Below are positions 48,339-62,177 of a stretch of 64,000 nt of DNA, one piece after another; positions within the stretch are counted from its first letter, which is position 1, and each line of letters starts with the position of its first letter. This stretch comes from Rhizobium sp. N324 (lineage in GTDB: Bacteria > Pseudomonadota > Alphaproteobacteria > Rhizobiales > Rhizobiaceae): NCBI RefSeq assembly GCF_001664485.1, contig NZ_CP013630.1:2421001-2485000 (forward strand), written 5' to 3'. Made by a program: the position numbers and the translations under genes. The notes under the pieces were generated by a model, which saw only the letters and a program-made list of their open reading frames with translations, was not told where the DNA came from and ran no database searches.

Positions 48339-48866
48339 CTATTGGCCCTTGGCAATCAGCGCCATCGTCGCCTTCAGGGAATCGCGGCCCTGCGTTTCCA
48401 GATTCTCGGTGACGATATCGTCGATCACGGCTTGGCCGGCCTCCTCGACCACCTCGAAACGAACGGTCGTGTAGTCCTTGGCGTCAGCTGTGTCCGCGCA
48501 GGCGGATTTCTTGAAGCGCACCGTGACCTCGGTCGTGCCGTCGACCGGCGGCGCCGCAGCCATCGTCATATCCTCCAGCGGGCATGCATCCTGGCCGTTG
48601 ACGATGACGTCGTAATCGAACGGCGATATGCCGTCGTCGTCAGCGGCAGGAAATTGCGCGGCCGCCTTGTATCTGGCGACGAAATCCTGGCTGTAGAGAT
48701 GGTCGAGCCGGCTCGCTTCGAAAACGTCGGTCCAGTCGCTGTTGTTGTCGGCCCAGTTGCTCTTGGTCGCGTCCATGATCTCCTTCACCGGCGCAGTGGC
48801 GTCGGCCGCATAAGCGGCGCCTGAAAAGACGATAAGGCTTGCGATAACAAGGGTGATTGTCTTCAT
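48339..48866 (-). CDS. Secreted protein, DUF3828-like
   Basis: The 175-residue protein has a clear signal peptide (KTITLVIASLIVFSGAAYAA, cleaved after AYA). The mature domain contains APVKEIMDATKSNW, DYDVIVNGQDACP and TTVRFEVVEEAGQAVIDDIV, a pattern I associate with DUF3828 periplasmic proteins; the identification is moderate. Two cysteines (in DACPLED and KSACADT) may form a disulfide. The function is unknown. Confidence 0.72.
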   Translation of the reverse strand: MKTITLVIASLIVFSGAAYAADATAPVKEIMDATKSNWADNNSDWTDVFEASRLDHLYSQDFVARYKAAAQFPAADDDGISPFDYDVIVNGQDACPLEDMTMAAAPPVDGTTEVTVRFKKSACADTADAKDYTTVRFEVVEEAGQAVIDDIVTENLETQGRDSLKATMALIAKGQ

Positions 48867-49053
48867 GGTCGAATGTTCCGGGCGGGCAAATCAAGCGGGA
48901 CAGTAGCCAGATTTCGGCGCTTGGCAATGGCGGCAAAAACGCATTGTGAAACCCGTTGCAGCTTTGCGTTCCCGGTTCACAGTGCTATAGCGCTCCTCAT
49001 CAGGTCACCCACCCGGGACGCTTGTCCCCTTCAAGCTCGAACGAGGCAGATAT

Positions 49054-50265
49054 ATGAACAAGATCAAGGTCGCCAATCCCGTCGCCGATCTCGACGGCGA
49101 TGAAATGACGCGCATCATCTGGCAGCTCATCAAGGATAAGCTGATCCATCCGTATCTCGACCTCGATATCGACTATTTCGACCTCTCCGTCGAAAACCGC
49201 GACGCCACCAACGACCAGGTGACCGTCGACGCCGCCAATGCCATCAAGAAGTACGGCGTCGGCATCAAGTGCGCGACGATCACGCCGGATGAGGCCCGCG
49301 TCAAGGAATTCAGCCTCAAGGAAATGTGGAAGAGCCCGAACGGCACGATCCGCAACATCCTCGGCGGCGTCATCTTCCGCGAGCCGATCATCTGCAAGAA
49401 CGTGCCGCGCCTGGTTCCCGGCTGGACCCAGCCGATCGTCGTCGGCCGCCACGCCTTCGGCGACCAGTACCGCGCCACCGACTTCAAGTTCCCCGGCAAA
49501 GGCAAGCTGACGATCAAGTTCGTCGGCGAAGACGGCACCGTCATCGAGAAGGAAGTCTTCAACGCGCCGGGCGCCGGCGTCGCCATGGCGATGTACAACC
49601 TCGACGAATCGATCCGCGAATTCGCCCGCGCCTCGATGATGTACGGCCTGATGCGCAAGTGGCCGGTCTACCTGTCGACCAAGAACACCATCCTCAAGGC
49701 CTATGACGGCCGCTTCAAGGACATTTTCGAGGAAGTCTACGAGACCGAATTCAAGGATCAGTTCAAGGAATCCGGCATCACCTATGAACACCGCCTGATC
49801 GACGACATGGTCGCCTCGGCGCTCAAGTGGTCGGGTGGTTATGTCTGGGCCTGCAAGAACTATGACGGCGACGTCCAGTCCGACACCGTTGCCCAGGGCT
49901 TCGGCTCGCTCGGCCTGATGACCTCGGTGCTGCTGACGCCCGACGGCAAGACGGTCGAAGCCGAAGCCGCCCACGGCACAGTGACCCGCCACTACCGCCA
50001 GCACCAGAAGGGCCAGGAAACCTCGACGAATTCGATCGCCTCGATCTTCGCCTGGACCCGCGGCCTTGCCCATCGCGCCAAGCTCGACGACAACGCCGAG
50101 CTGGCCCGCTTCGCCTCGACGCTGGAAAAGGTCTGCGTCGATACCGTCGAATCCGGTTTCATGACCAAGGACCTGGCGCTCTTGATCGGCCCCGACCAGC
50201 CGTGGCTCTCGACCACCGCCTTCCTCGACAAGATCGACCAGAACCTGCAGAAGGCGATGGCGTAA
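49054..50265 (+). CDS. icd: NADP-dependent isocitrate dehydrogenase
   Basis: The 403-aa TCA-cycle enzyme oxidatively decarboxylates isocitrate to 2-oxoglutarate. It belongs to the eukaryotic-like subgroup common in alphaproteobacteria: [20 protein letters not shown] at the start, [50 protein letters not shown] and [18 protein letters not shown]. It stands alone with a strong terminator downstream. Confidence 0.97.
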   Translation: MNKIKVANPVADLDGDEMTRIIWQLIKDKLIHPYLDLDIDYFDLSVENRDATNDQVTVDAANAIKKYGVGIKCATITPDEARVKEFSLKEMWKSPNGTIRNILGGVIFREPIICKNVPRLVPGWTQPIVVGRHAFGDQYRATDFKFPGKGKLTIKFVGEDGTVIEKEVFNAPGAGVAMAMYNLDESIREFARASMMYGLMRKWPVYLSTKNTILKAYDGRFKDIFEEVYETEFKDQFKESGITYEHRLIDDMVASALKWSGGYVWACKNYDGDVQSDTVAQGFGSLGLMTSVLLTPDGKTVEAEAAHGTVTRHYRQHQKGQETSTNSIASIFAWTRGLAHRAKLDDNAELARFASTLEKVCVDTVESGFMTKDLALLIGPDQPWLSTTAFLDKIDQNLQKAMA

Positions 50266-50288
50266 GCCTCCTCTTTCGGGATAGCATT

Positions 50289-50320
50289 GAAACGGCGGGG
50301 ATTTCCCCGCCGTTTTCATT
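50289..50320 (+). terminator. Rho-independent terminator of icd
   Basis: AACGGCGGGG and CCCCGCCGTT form a perfect 10-bp stem over a 3-base loop, followed by TTCATTT, starting about 25 bases after the icd stop. Confidence 0.85.
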
Positions 50321-50334
50321 TGGGAGAACAGCTG

Positions 50335-50781
50335 ATGACGACGACCGTGCGCCCGCTCGAACCATCCGACCGCGCTGCTTGGCAACCCCTGTGGGAGGCG
50401 TATCAGCGCTTCTACGAAGTGGTCATCCCGCCCGAAACCACCGATCTCACCTGGGGCCGCTTCCACGAGCCCAGCGAACCGATGCATGCGCTCGGCGCCT
50501 TCGATGGAGACGGCCGCCTTGTCGGCATCGTCCATGCCATCTTTCACCGCTCCTGCTGGCTGCCGCAATGGACCTGCTACCTGCAGGATCTCTATGTCGA
50601 AAACAGCCAGCGCGGGCTCGGCACTGGCGCCGCGCTGATCGACGCCATCGCCGATTTTGCCCGTCAAAACGGCGCAGGCAGGCTTTATTGGATGACGCAT
50701 GAAACGAATGCAACGGCGCGGCGGCTCTATGACCGGATCGCCGAGCGCTCAGGCTTCATCCAGTACCGCAAGGCACTCTGA
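50335..50781 (+). CDS. GNAT family N-acetyltransferase
   Basis: The 148-residue protein begins TTTVRPLEPSDRAAWQPLWE and contains CYLQDLYVENSQRGLGTGAA with the RGLGTG acetyl-CoA loop, then TARRLYDRIAERSGFIQYRK. It is compact, like diamine or aminoglycoside-type GNATs; the acceptor is unknown. ATG 50335 follows GGGAG by nine bases. It lies after the icd terminator, so it has its own promoter or depends on read-through. Confidence 0.9.
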   Translation: MTTTVRPLEPSDRAAWQPLWEAYQRFYEVVIPPETTDLTWGRFHEPSEPMHALGAFDGDGRLVGIVHAIFHRSCWLPQWTCYLQDLYVENSQRGLGTGAALIDAIADFARQNGAGRLYWMTHETNATARRLYDRIAERSGFIQYRKAL

Positions 50782-50849
50782 AGATCGGGGGTTGCAGAAA
50801 GACCTCGCCGCGCTATTGATTCCTGGCGACGCAAGAGGAGGAGGATGTC

Positions 50850-51476
50850 ATGACCGAAGAATTGGTATTCTACACGAACCCGATGTCACGCGGCCGCATC
50901 GCGCGCTGGATGTTGGAGGAAATCGGTCAGCCCTATCGCACCGAACTCCTGACCTTCGGCGACGGCATGAAGGCGCCGGAATATCTGCGGCTCAACCCGA
51001 TGGGCAAGGTGCCGGCGATCCGCCATGGCGACACCGTGGTCACCGAATGCGCGGCGATCTGCGCCTACCTCGCCGAGACCTTCCCGGAAAAGGGGCTGGC
51101 CCCCGAACCGGAAGAGCGCGCCGCCTATTACCGCTGGATGTTCTTTGCCGCCGGCCCGTTGGAATCGGCGGTGACGATGAAGGCACTCGGCTTCGAAATT
51201 CCCGCGGAGCGCCTGCGCATGGCCGGTTGCGGCGGTTTCGGCGACGTCATGAACACGCTCGAACTAGCCGTCTCCGGCTCGACCTATGTTGCCGGCGAGC
51301 GCTTCACCGCCGCCGACGTCTATGTCGGCTCGCATATAGGCTGGGGCCTCGGCTTCGGCAGCATCGAAAAACGCCAAGCCTTCGTCGATTACTTCGGCCG
51401 CATCAGCGAACGTGAGGCCTACAAGCGCGCCAATGCGCTGGATGATGAGGCCGGCAAGACGATGCAGGCCGCCTGA
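50850..51476 (+). CDS. Glutathione S-transferase family protein
   Basis: The 208-aa protein has the thioredoxin-like N-domain (LVFYTNPMSRGRIARWMLEE with Ser as likely catalytic residue, GKVPAIRHGDTVVTECAAIC) and the helical C-domain (RFTAADVYVGSHIGWGLGFG with the N-capping Asp). It is cytoplasmic and conjugates or reduces substrates with glutathione; the substrate is unknown. A strong GAGGAGGAGG ribosome site precedes the ATG. Confidence 0.93.
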   Translation: MTEELVFYTNPMSRGRIARWMLEEIGQPYRTELLTFGDGMKAPEYLRLNPMGKVPAIRHGDTVVTECAAICAYLAETFPEKGLAPEPEERAAYYRWMFFAAGPLESAVTMKALGFEIPAERLRMAGCGGFGDVMNTLELAVSGSTYVAGERFTAADVYVGSHIGWGLGFGSIEKRQAFVDYFGRISEREAYKRANALDDEAGKTMQAA

Positions 51477-51482
51477 TCGTCA

Positions 51483-51511
51483 CCGGCGCGGCCCTTACTT
51501 GGCCGCGCCGG
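51483..51511. terminator. Probable bidirectional hairpin between convergent genes
   Basis: CCGGCGCGGCC (51483-51493) and GGCCGCGCCGG (51501-51511) form a perfect 11-bp stem with a 7-base loop, in the gap between the GST gene and the convergent AraC-type gene. No strong T run follows on either strand. Confidence 0.55.
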
Positions 51512-51522
51512 GATCTCAGCCC

Positions 51523-52374
51523 TCAGGCAAGCGGCATGTGGATATCCGTCATCAGCTCGGTCGGCGGCACGTCGCGCGGGTTATTGAGATATTCCTCGAA
51601 CATGACGCTGTCCTTCAGTTGCCGCCCGGATTTCGGCAGCCAATCCGCATAAAGCCACTGATAAGCCTTATACATGTCGGCATAGGGGCCTTTGTGGCGC
51701 AGCACGGCGTAGTCGCCGCCGTCGATCGTGCGCCGCTCGATCGGCGCTTCGGCCGGCCCCGTGGAAACGCCGGTGACGCAAGCGATCGAGCGCAGCTTTT
51801 CGGCCGGCACGATATCAGGATCGTCGAGATAAACGCCGATCATCCGCATGTCGGGCTTGGCGAGACCGCGCGCGTAAAGCGTGCCGAACAATGTTTCGAA
51901 GGCTTTGCCGATCTCCATATAGGAGCCGGTATGAGCGACACCGATCAGTTCCGTCGGTGCGATCTCACGTATGGTAACGTCGAACATGGCTTTGGTCTTT
52001 CCGTTAGCTGAGGGTTGGAAGGCTGTGTGGCTTCCCTCTTTCCGGTAGCGTGCCGGTGGCATGCCATAGACCGACTTGAAGATGCGGTTGAAGGATTGGA
52101 GATTGGGATAGCCTGATCGCTTCGCAATCTCACGGACGGCAAGCTCCGTGCGGACAATCTCGCCCGCCGCGCGATGCAGCCGGAGCCGCTTGACGGTGGC
52201 CGCCAGCGTCTCGCCGTAAATCGCCCGATAGATCCTGTGCCAGTGATAGCTCGACATACAGGCAATTTCGGCTAGGCGTCCCATATCCAACTCCTCGTCG
52301 AGGTGGTCGTGAATATAAGCCGAAACCCGTCTCAGGCGGGTTTCATAGAGTGCCCATGCCATATCGCCATTCAT
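51523..52374 (-). CDS. AraC-type HTH regulator fused to GyrI-like effector domain
   Basis: The 283-residue protein has an N-terminal AraC/XylS double helix-turn-helix (about 1-110: RRVSAYIHDHLDEELDMGRL, ACMSSYHWHRIYRAIYGETL, RSGYPNLQSFNRIFKSVYGM). A GyrI-like/Rob-type effector domain follows (about 130-283: IREIAPTELIGVAHTGSYME, GDYAVLRHKGPYADMYKAYQ). Such proteins resemble Rob/SbmC-like sensors of small molecules. It is divergent from a LysE-type exporter, which is its most likely target. ATG 52374 has GAGG about seven bases upstream. Confidence 0.9.
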   Translation of the reverse strand: MNGDMAWALYETRLRRVSAYIHDHLDEELDMGRLAEIACMSSYHWHRIYRAIYGETLAATVKRLRLHRAAGEIVRTELAVREIAKRSGYPNLQSFNRIFKSVYGMPPARYRKEGSHTAFQPSANGKTKAMFDVTIREIAPTELIGVAHTGSYMEIGKAFETLFGTLYARGLAKPDMRMIGVYLDDPDIVPAEKLRSIACVTGVSTGPAEAPIERRTIDGGDYAVLRHKGPYADMYKAYQWLYADWLPKSGRQLKDSVMFEEYLNNPRDVPPTELMTDIHMPLA

Positions 52375-52500
52375 GTCAAACCTCGTGCAAATCGATCGGC
52401 TGCAGAGAACCATATCCCGATTTGACAAATCCTGCTGACTTGAACCTTCGGCGAATCTTGCGTAGACCGGAATTCCGGCTCGAACCAAGAGGACTGCTTG

Positions 52501-53133
52501 ATGCCGGATTTTCCAACATTGATGCTCTTTGCCGCCGCGGCGCTGGTGCTTACAGCCACGCCCGGTCCCGACATGCTGCTGATCGCCTCTCGCAGCATCA
52601 GCCAGGGGCGTGCGGCCGGATTTTGCACCTATGGCGGCATTGCGCTTGGCACCTATTGCCACGCCCTCGCCGCGGCGTTCGGACTTTCGCAACTCGTCAT
52701 GGCGGTGCCAGCCGCTTATGAAGCTGTGCGCTGGGCCGGCTGCTGCTATCTGCTTTACCTCGCTTACAAGACGATCCGTTCTGAGGGCGCCGCCTTCGCG
52801 CCGCCATCGACGCTCCAGCGACTGTCGGCCAAACGCATCTTCTTTGCCGGTTTCACCACCAATCTGCTCAATCCTAAAATGGCGCTCTTCGTCGTGGCTC
52901 TCTTTCCGCAATTCGTGAATGTGCAGAGCGGTCCCATCATGCTGCAGATGCTTATCTTTGCGACCCTGCTCAACGGCATCGGCCTCATCGTCAACGGTGC
53001 CGTCATCATCCTCGGAAGCACGATCCGCTCACGGCTCGCTTCGCTCCGCCGTTTCCCGAAGCTGCCACAGTATATGTTGGCGACGGTCTTCACCGGACTT
53101 GCCTGCCGTCTCGCCCTGCAGACGCGGAACTGA
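52501..53133 (+). CDS. LysE/RhtB family amino-acid exporter
   Basis: The 210-aa inner-membrane protein has about six helices. LMLFAAAALVLTATPGPDML is the family N-terminus with the conserved TPGPD motif, followed by SISQGRAAGFCTYGGIALG and FFAGFTTNLLNPKMALFVVA. It exports amino acids or related metabolites; the substrate is not evident. ATG 52501 has AGAGGA upstream. It is divergent from the AraC/GyrI-like regulator, with 126 bases between starts. Confidence 0.92.
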   Translation: MPDFPTLMLFAAAALVLTATPGPDMLLIASRSISQGRAAGFCTYGGIALGTYCHALAAAFGLSQLVMAVPAAYEAVRWAGCCYLLYLAYKTIRSEGAAFAPPSTLQRLSAKRIFFAGFTTNLLNPKMALFVVALFPQFVNVQSGPIMLQMLIFATLLNGIGLIVNGAVIILGSTIRSRLASLRRFPKLPQYMLATVFTGLACRLALQTRN

Positions 53134-53161
53134 CCGCCACGGCCAGCGCCCGAAACAAGAC

Positions 53162-53190
53162 CGGCTGCGAAATCCCCGATCTCGCAGCCG
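53162..53190. terminator. Hairpin between lysE-type gene and alaS (convergent ends)
   Basis: CGGCTGCGA (53162-53170) pairs with TCGCAGCCG (53182-53190). Without a good T tract it is a moderate bidirectional terminator candidate. Confidence 0.5.
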
Positions 53191-53224
53191 CTCTCAACAT
53201 GTCGAAATGTCCCTCAGACGGTAT

Positions 53225-55879
<2,655 letters not shown>

Positions 55880-55961
55880 GCTATGCCCTTCAATGCTGCC
55901 GGAGGCAGGTAAATCTAAATCCATCGGCTTTTAACGTTCGCCTCCGCCACTGTCCAGCAGG

Positions 55962-56003
55962 CAAACAAAACCGGCCGCATTCTCATCAGGAATGCGGCCG
56001 GTT
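55962..56003 (-). terminator. Rho-independent terminator of recA
   Basis: On the minus strand a perfect 13-bp stem (AACCGGCCGCATT with AATGCGGCCGGTT, 9-base loop) is followed by TTGTTTGC. It sits between recA and alaS, so alaS may need its own promoter or read-through. Confidence 0.85.
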
Positions 56004-56033
56004 GGATTTGTCCGATGCGCTCAAGCGCGAAAA

Positions 56034-57122
56034 TCACATTTCCGCGGCAGCGTCACCGTCATCGGGGTCCGGTCCGCCGTTCTGCAGGAAGCGGTCGGCG
56101 ATCAGGCCGGCATTCTGGCGCAGCGACAGTTCAATCTCGCGGGCAAGATCCGGATTGTCGCGCAGGAAGGTCTTGGCGTTCTCGCGGCCTTGGCCGAGAC
56201 GCTGACTGTTATAGGAGAACCAGGCACCGGATTTCTCGACGATGCCGGCCTTGACGCCGAGATCGACCAGTTCGCCGGTCTTCGATACGCCCTCGCCATA
56301 CATGATGTCGAATTCGACCTGCTTGAAGGGCGGCGCCATCTTGTTCTTGACGACCTTGACGCGGGTCTGGTTGCCGATCACCTCTTCGCGCTCCTTGACC
56401 GCGCCGATGCGGCGGATGTCGAGGCGCACGGAGGCGTAGAACTTCAGCGCATTGCCGCCGGTCGTCGTCTCGGGCGAACCGAACATGACGCCGATCTTCA
56501 TGCGGATCTGGTTGATGAAGATCACCATGGTGTTCGACTTGGAGATCGAAGCGGTCAGCTTGCGCAACGCCTGGCTCATCAGGCGCGCCTGCAAGCCGGG
56601 AAGGCTGTCGCCCATCTCGCCTTCGATTTCGGCGCGCGGCGTCAGTGCGGCGACCGAGTCGACGACGAGAACGTCGACCGCGCCCGAGCGCACCAGCGTA
56701 TCGGTGATTTCGAGCGCCTGCTCGCCGGTATCGGGCTGCGAGATCAGCAGGTTCTGCAGATCGACGCCAAGCTTGCGGGCATAGACGGGATCGAGCGCAT
56801 GTTCGGCATCGACGAAGGCGCAAATGCCGCCCTTCTTCTGCGCTTCGGCAATGGTCTGCAGTGCAAGCGTCGTCTTACCCGAGCTTTCCGGCCCGTAAAT
56901 TTCGATGATACGGCCCCTCGGCAGACCACCGACACCAAGTGCGATATCGAGGCCAAGCGAGCCGGTCGAGATCGTCTCGATCTCGACAACATTCTCGTTG
57001 GAGCCGAGTTTCATGATCGAGCCCTTGCCGAACGACCGCTCTATCTGTGAGAGTGCCGCTTCAAGCGCTTTGCTTTTGTCCACCGATTTGTCCTCTACCA
57101 GCCGCAATGAATTCTGAGACAT
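56034..57122 (-). CDS. recA: Recombinase RecA
   Basis: The 362-aa protein drives strand exchange and SOS induction. [13 protein letters not shown] is Walker [21 protein letters not shown] the L1-adjacent core, and [20 protein letters not shown] the L2 loop region. An acidic end ([11 protein letters not shown]) is typical. ATG 57122 begins [20 protein letters not shown]; the frame upstream is open but not homologous. A candidate SOS box lies about 115 bases upstream. Confidence 0.98.
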   Translation of the reverse strand: MSQNSLRLVEDKSVDKSKALEAALSQIERSFGKGSIMKLGSNENVVEIETISTGSLGLDIALGVGGLPRGRIIEIYGPESSGKTTLALQTIAEAQKKGGICAFVDAEHALDPVYARKLGVDLQNLLISQPDTGEQALEITDTLVRSGAVDVLVVDSVAALTPRAEIEGEMGDSLPGLQARLMSQALRKLTASISKSNTMVIFINQIRMKIGVMFGSPETTTGGNALKFYASVRLDIRRIGAVKEREEVIGNQTRVKVVKNKMAPPFKQVEFDIMYGEGVSKTGELVDLGVKAGIVEKSGAWFSYNSQRLGQGRENAKTFLRDNPDLAREIELSLRQNAGLIADRFLQNGGPDPDDGDAAAEM

Positions 57123-57236
57123 CCGATCCACCTTTAGGTTATTGAAGCCGCCCAAGCAATGTCGAGTTTGTACCCCATTTGTTCTATTCCCGCAATAGGC
57201 GATCAAACGATTGAAAAAAAAGGTAAAACAGCCTGT

Positions 57237-57251
57237 GTTCTATATTTGTTT
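57237..57251 (-). promoter_or_regulatory. Candidate LexA (SOS) box upstream of recA
   Basis: On the minus strand the sequence reads AAAC, seven bases, GAAC. The alphaproteobacterial SOS box is GAAC-N7-GAAC, so this is a one-mismatch match. It sits 115-129 bases before the recA start, within a plausible promoter region. Confidence 0.55.
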
Positions 57252-57349
57252 TATCAATGCAAAGCAACGGCTTAGGCCATATGCACCCGCTTTGCCGCGG
57301 CCGCTAGCACCGCCTCGATTCGCGCCTCGGGCATCGGAAGGCGGTTGAA

Positions 57350-58294
57350 ATGAAGAAAAAGATTCTTGTTCTCGGCGGCGCCCATATCGATAGGCGCGGC
57401 CGGATATCCGGCGAAACGGCGCCGGGCGCCAGCAATCCCGGCACGTGGTTCGAGGAGCCGGGCGGCGGCGGTTTCAATGCGGCGCGCAATCTGGCAAGGC
57501 TCGGTTTTCAGGTGACGATGATTTCGCCTCGCGGCGGCGATCCCATCGGCGAGATGGTCGGCGAAGCCGCCGATTTCGCCGGCATCGACGACCGGCCTTT
57601 CGTGTTCCTCGACCGCAAGACCCCGAGCTATACGGCGATCATCGAGAAGGACGGCAATCTGGTGGTCGCCCTTGCCGACATGGATCTCTACCGATTCTTC
57701 GTGCCGCGGCGTCTCTCCATCCGCTGGGTGCGCGAAGCCTTCGCCGCCCATGATCTCATTCTTTTCGACGCCAACCTGCCGGAGGAGACGATCGCAGCGA
57801 TCGTTGCCAAGGCGCATTCCCTGGCAAAACCGGTCGCGGCAATCGCCATCTCGCCTGCCAAGGTCGTCAGGCTGAAACCCTGCCTTGGGGATATCGACTA
57901 TCTGTTCCTGAATGAGGCCGAGGCTTCCGCCCTTGCCGGGCAACAGCCGGAAGACGCTGCCGGCTGGCCGCCGCTTCTGTACGGGATCGGCATCCGAAAC
58001 GCGGTCGTCACCCGCGGCCGCCGCGAGCTCGTCGCACTTTGCGACGGCCGCGCCGTGACGCTGCAGCCGCCGGTCGCCGTTACTGTCGCCGATGTCACCG
58101 GTGCCGGCGATTCGCTTGCGGCCGGCACGCTCGCCGCCTTGATATCAGGCCTGCCGCTCGAGGAGGCCGTTCGCCACGGCACAGCGGCCGCCACGCTGAC
58201 CGTACAGTCGCGGCATGCCGTCGACGAAAATCTGACACCGGATCTCTTGAATGCGGCGCTTGCCCTTGTTCCCGAGGTCAGAATTCTGCATTGA
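57350..58294 (+). CDS. psuK: PfkB family kinase, probable pseudouridine kinase
   Basis: The 314-residue ribokinase-fold protein has ILVLGGAHIDRRGRISGETA, GGGGFNAARNLARLGFQVTM (PfkB signature 1) and TVADVTGAGDSLAAGTLAAL (signature 2 with catalytic Asp and anion hole GAGD). Its position 85 bases before a pseudouridine-5'-phosphate glycosidase gene indicates pseudouridine as the substrate, making pseudouridine 5'-phosphate. The family alone would not settle the substrate. Confidence 0.88.
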   Translation: MKKKILVLGGAHIDRRGRISGETAPGASNPGTWFEEPGGGGFNAARNLARLGFQVTMISPRGGDPIGEMVGEAADFAGIDDRPFVFLDRKTPSYTAIIEKDGNLVVALADMDLYRFFVPRRLSIRWVREAFAAHDLILFDANLPEETIAAIVAKAHSLAKPVAAIAISPAKVVRLKPCLGDIDYLFLNEAEASALAGQQPEDAAGWPPLLYGIGIRNAVVTRGRRELVALCDGRAVTLQPPVAVTVADVTGAGDSLAAGTLAALISGLPLEEAVRHGTAAATLTVQSRHAVDENLTPDLLNAALALVPEVRILH

Positions 58295-58379
58295 AGCCGC
58301 TATATTAAATAGTCGAGCATGAGGTGCGAAAACCGCTGACACGTTTCGGCATCATGCTCATCGACGACAGGACCAGATC

Positions 58380-59306
<927 letters not shown>

Positions 59307-59317
59307 GGGATAATGGG

Positions 59318-59572
59318 GCAGCCGGCATCGCCTTGGCAGATAGGGCGTGCCGCGTGAGCCCCCCTCTGCCCTGCCGGGCATCTCCCCCACAGGTGGGGAG
59401 ATGACAAGCGGCGAAACCTTCCGGCCACATCAACGTTTCGGCGAGCTGCGACGCTAATTGTTTGGGGAAGCCATTGCGTCTAGCCAATCTCCCCACCTGT
59501 GGGGGAGATGCCCGGCAGGGCAGAGGGGGGCTCACGCGGCACGCCATATCTACCAAGGCGATGCCGCCTGCC
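59318..59572. repeat. Large inverted-repeat element between psuG and cckA
   Basis: Two 86-base arms (59318-59403 and 59487-59572) are reverse complements with about three mismatches and are separated by an 83-base loop. A core motif is GGGCATCTCCCCCACAGGTG and its complement. The element fills the gap between the convergent psuG and cckA and ends 1-2 bases from the cckA stop codon. The core resembles palindromes I associate with rhizobial intergenic regions. It encodes no convincing protein. Confidence 0.9.
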
Positions 59573-59573
59573 T

Positions 59574-62177
59574 TCACCCGTCCAACGTCTCCTTCACCAC
59601 CACAGCCAGTTGCTTCAGCGAAAACGGCTTCGGCAAAAATCCGAATTTGGCTTCCGGCGGCAGGTTGCGGGCGAAGGCATCTTCGGCATAGCCTGAGACG
59701 AAGATGAATTTCATGTCGGGATAGGACTTGCGCAGCTCGCGCAGCAGTGTCGGGCCGTCCATTTCGGGCATGACCACGTCGGAAACGACGATGTCGACCT
59801 TGCCGTCGAGCTCTTCCATGATGCTGAGCGCCTCGACGCCCGAGCCCGCCTCGTGCACGGTGTAGCCACGCGTTTCCAGCATGCGCTTGCCGCCACGGCG
59901 CACCGCCTCTTCGTCTTCGACGAGAAGAATGACCGCCGATCCCGTCAGGTCCTCCGGCTGCTGCGCCGCTGGCGCCTCCGGCTGCATGCCGATTTCAGCG
60001 ACGGCGGCGTCGATCGCGCCGGCTTCGGCGGCAACCGCCGGTTCCGGGATGTGGCGCGGCAGGAAGACCCGGAATGTGGTGCCCTTGCCGACTTCGGATT
60101 CCGGCTGGATGTAGCCGCCCGATTGCTTGACGATGCCGTAGACCATGGCGAGGCCGAGCCCGGTGCCCTTGCCGACATCCTTGGTGGTGAAGAACGGCTC
60201 GAAGATCTTGTCCATGATTTCGGGCGCGATGCCGGTGCCGTTATCGGCAACCTCGATCAGCACCATGTCCTCGGCCGGCATGTAGGAATAGTTGAAGGCG
60301 GAGACCTCTGAAGCTGTCAGGTTTCGGGTGCGCAGCGTCAGCGTGCCGCCCTCGGGCATGGCATCGCGCGCATTGACGCAGAGATTGATCAGCACCTGTT
60401 CGAATTGCGAAAGATCGGTTTTGACGGGCCAGAGGTCGCGGCCATATTGCACGTCGAGCTTGACGTTGGTGCCGGAAAGCAGCCGGTCGACCAGCATGCG
60501 CAGGTCGCCGACGACATCTGTCAGGTTCAGCACCGAGGGCCGCATCGTCTGCTTGCGCGAGAAGGCGAGCAGCTGGCGCACCAGCACCGCGGCGCGGTTG
60601 GCGTTGCGCTTGATCTCCATAAGGTCGGCAAAGCTCGCATCGGCCGGTCGCGCCTGCAGCAGCAGATGGTCCGAGGAAAGCAGGATCGCCGTCAGCACAT
60701 TGTTGAAATCATGCGCGATGCCGCCGGCAAGCGTGCCGACAGCATTCATCTTCTGCGTCTGCGCCATCTGCGCTTCCAGTGCCTTCTGCTCGGTCACCTC
60801 GACGGCGTAAACAATTGCCGCCTCCTCGGGCGCCTCGTCGCTCTGATCGATGACGGCGTTGACATAGAAACGGAAATAGCGCGCCTCGTCGGTCGGCGTG
60901 CGGGTATCGAGCGGCGCGATGTCGCCTTGCCGGTCCTTGGCCGCCGCCAGCGCCTCGGCGAGCTGCGGCCGGTCGCTTTCCTGCACGATGGTTTCGAGAT
61001 GCGGCGCCTTTTCGAGATCGTCGCGCGAGACGACGCCGGAGAACAGCTTGAGGAACGGCGCGTTCGTCCGCAGGATGCGCCCATCGCCGTCCACCGAGGC
61101 GATCGCCATCGGGGTGTTGTTAAAGAAGCGGGTGAAGCGCATGGCGGCGGCAGAAGCGGACTGACCGCCGGCATCGCTCTTTTCACGCCCCAGCACGATC
61201 GTCCGGCTTTCGCCGGGTGCGCCGTCGCGCATCGACGTGACGCTGTGGATGATCTGCACCGGCAGGCTCTGGCCGTTGGTCTTGCGCAGGTCGAGATCGA
61301 GCGTCACGGTCTTTTTCAGGCCGGGTTCTGCCTGCACCGACTGGATCAGCGCTAGCCCCTCGCCCGCCACCACGTCGCCGATCGTCATCGAGCCCGGCAC
61401 GAATTTGGTGAGGTCGAGCCCCAGCCACTCGGCGAGCGTCGCATTGAGATAGAAGATCTCGCCCTTCCTGCCGGCGGAAAAGAATCCGGCCGGCGCATGG
61501 TCGAGATAGTCGATCGCGTTCTGCAACTCCTTGAAGAAGCGCTCCTGATCGTCGCGCTCGGTGGTGATATCGGTGATCTGCCAGATCTGCAGCGGCTTGC
61601 CGCCGTTCTCTTCCTGAGGCAGTAGCCGCGCTTTCAGCCGGTACCAATGGGCGCCGGAGCTGTTGCTGCCGGGGCCGACAGCGCGCAGCAGGCGGAATTC
61701 CTCCCGGCCCTCCTTGCCCTCACGCAGTCCGTTGACCAGCCTGTAGAGCGCCTCGTTCGATTCGCGGTGGCGCGACAGCAGGCTTTCCAGCGTCTGCACC
61801 TCCGTCGCCTTGCGCGCGCCGGTCAGCGCGCCATAAGCGGCATTGGCATAGATGATCCGGCCCTTTTCGTCGGTGATCAGCGTGCCGTCCGGGTGACTGT
61901 TGAGGAAGGCGCGCGCCAGGCTGTCGGACTGGCGCTGCGGCATCACCTCGATGAAGCCAATGACCGAGGATACCAGGAAGAAGATGCCGACCATGGCGAG
62001 CACGCCGAGACCGCCGAGCACGACCTCGTTATCAAGCGACCGTTTGAAGACGATGAAGCCGCCGGCGGCGGCGATCAGCACGAGAGCCAGCAGAAGAATG
62101 CGCAAGACCGTGCCAGAACGCCCCCCACGATCCACAAGCGGTGCGTTATAATCGTCGGCCTGACGCGGTTTCGTCAT
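59574..62177 (-). CDS. cckA: Cell-cycle hybrid histidine kinase CckA
   Basis: The 867-aa protein has two transmembrane helices (about 25-45 and 55-75) and PAS domains (about 85-200, 210-325 and 340-455). A HisKA domain carries phospho-His H489 in [15 protein letters not shown], the HDFNN form typical of CckA. An HATPase domain ([38 protein letters not shown]) and a receiver domain with Asp800 in [10 protein letters not shown] complete it. In alphaproteobacteria CckA phosphorylates ChpT, which feeds CtrA and CpdR to control division and replication. It lies opposite psuG and divergent from the FliO-like gene. Confidence 0.95.
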   Translation of the reverse strand: MTKPRQADDYNAPLVDRGGRSGTVLRILLLALVLIAAAGGFIVFKRSLDNEVVLGGLGVLAMVGIFFLVSSVIGFIEVMPQRQSDSLARAFLNSHPDGTLITDEKGRIIYANAAYGALTGARKATEVQTLESLLSRHRESNEALYRLVNGLREGKEGREEFRLLRAVGPGSNSSGAHWYRLKARLLPQEENGGKPLQIWQITDITTERDDQERFFKELQNAIDYLDHAPAGFFSAGRKGEIFYLNATLAEWLGLDLTKFVPGSMTIGDVVAGEGLALIQSVQAEPGLKKTVTLDLDLRKTNGQSLPVQIIHSVTSMRDGAPGESRTIVLGREKSDAGGQSASAAAMRFTRFFNNTPMAIASVDGDGRILRTNAPFLKLFSGVVSRDDLEKAPHLETIVQESDRPQLAEALAAAKDRQGDIAPLDTRTPTDEARYFRFYVNAVIDQSDEAPEEAAIVYAVEVTEQKALEAQMAQTQKMNAVGTLAGGIAHDFNNVLTAILLSSDHLLLQARPADASFADLMEIKRNANRAAVLVRQLLAFSRKQTMRPSVLNLTDVVGDLRMLVDRLLSGTNVKLDVQYGRDLWPVKTDLSQFEQVLINLCVNARDAMPEGGTLTLRTRNLTASEVSAFNYSYMPAEDMVLIEVADNGTGIAPEIMDKIFEPFFTTKDVGKGTGLGLAMVYGIVKQSGGYIQPESEVGKGTTFRVFLPRHIPEPAVAAEAGAIDAAVAEIGMQPEAPAAQQPEDLTGSAVILLVEDEEAVRRGGKRMLETRGYTVHEAGSGVEALSIMEELDGKVDIVVSDVVMPEMDGPTLLRELRKSYPDMKFIFVSGYAEDAFARNLPPEAKFGFLPKPFSLKQLAVVVKETLDG

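Noticed and set aside
49000..50700. 566-codon frame antisense to icd
   Set aside because: It covers icd, its terminator and part of a GNAT gene; a typical shadow frame.
59318..59572. Insertion sequence with terminal inverted repeats
   Set aside because: The loop between the arms is only about 83 bases, with no transposase frame and no visible target duplication.
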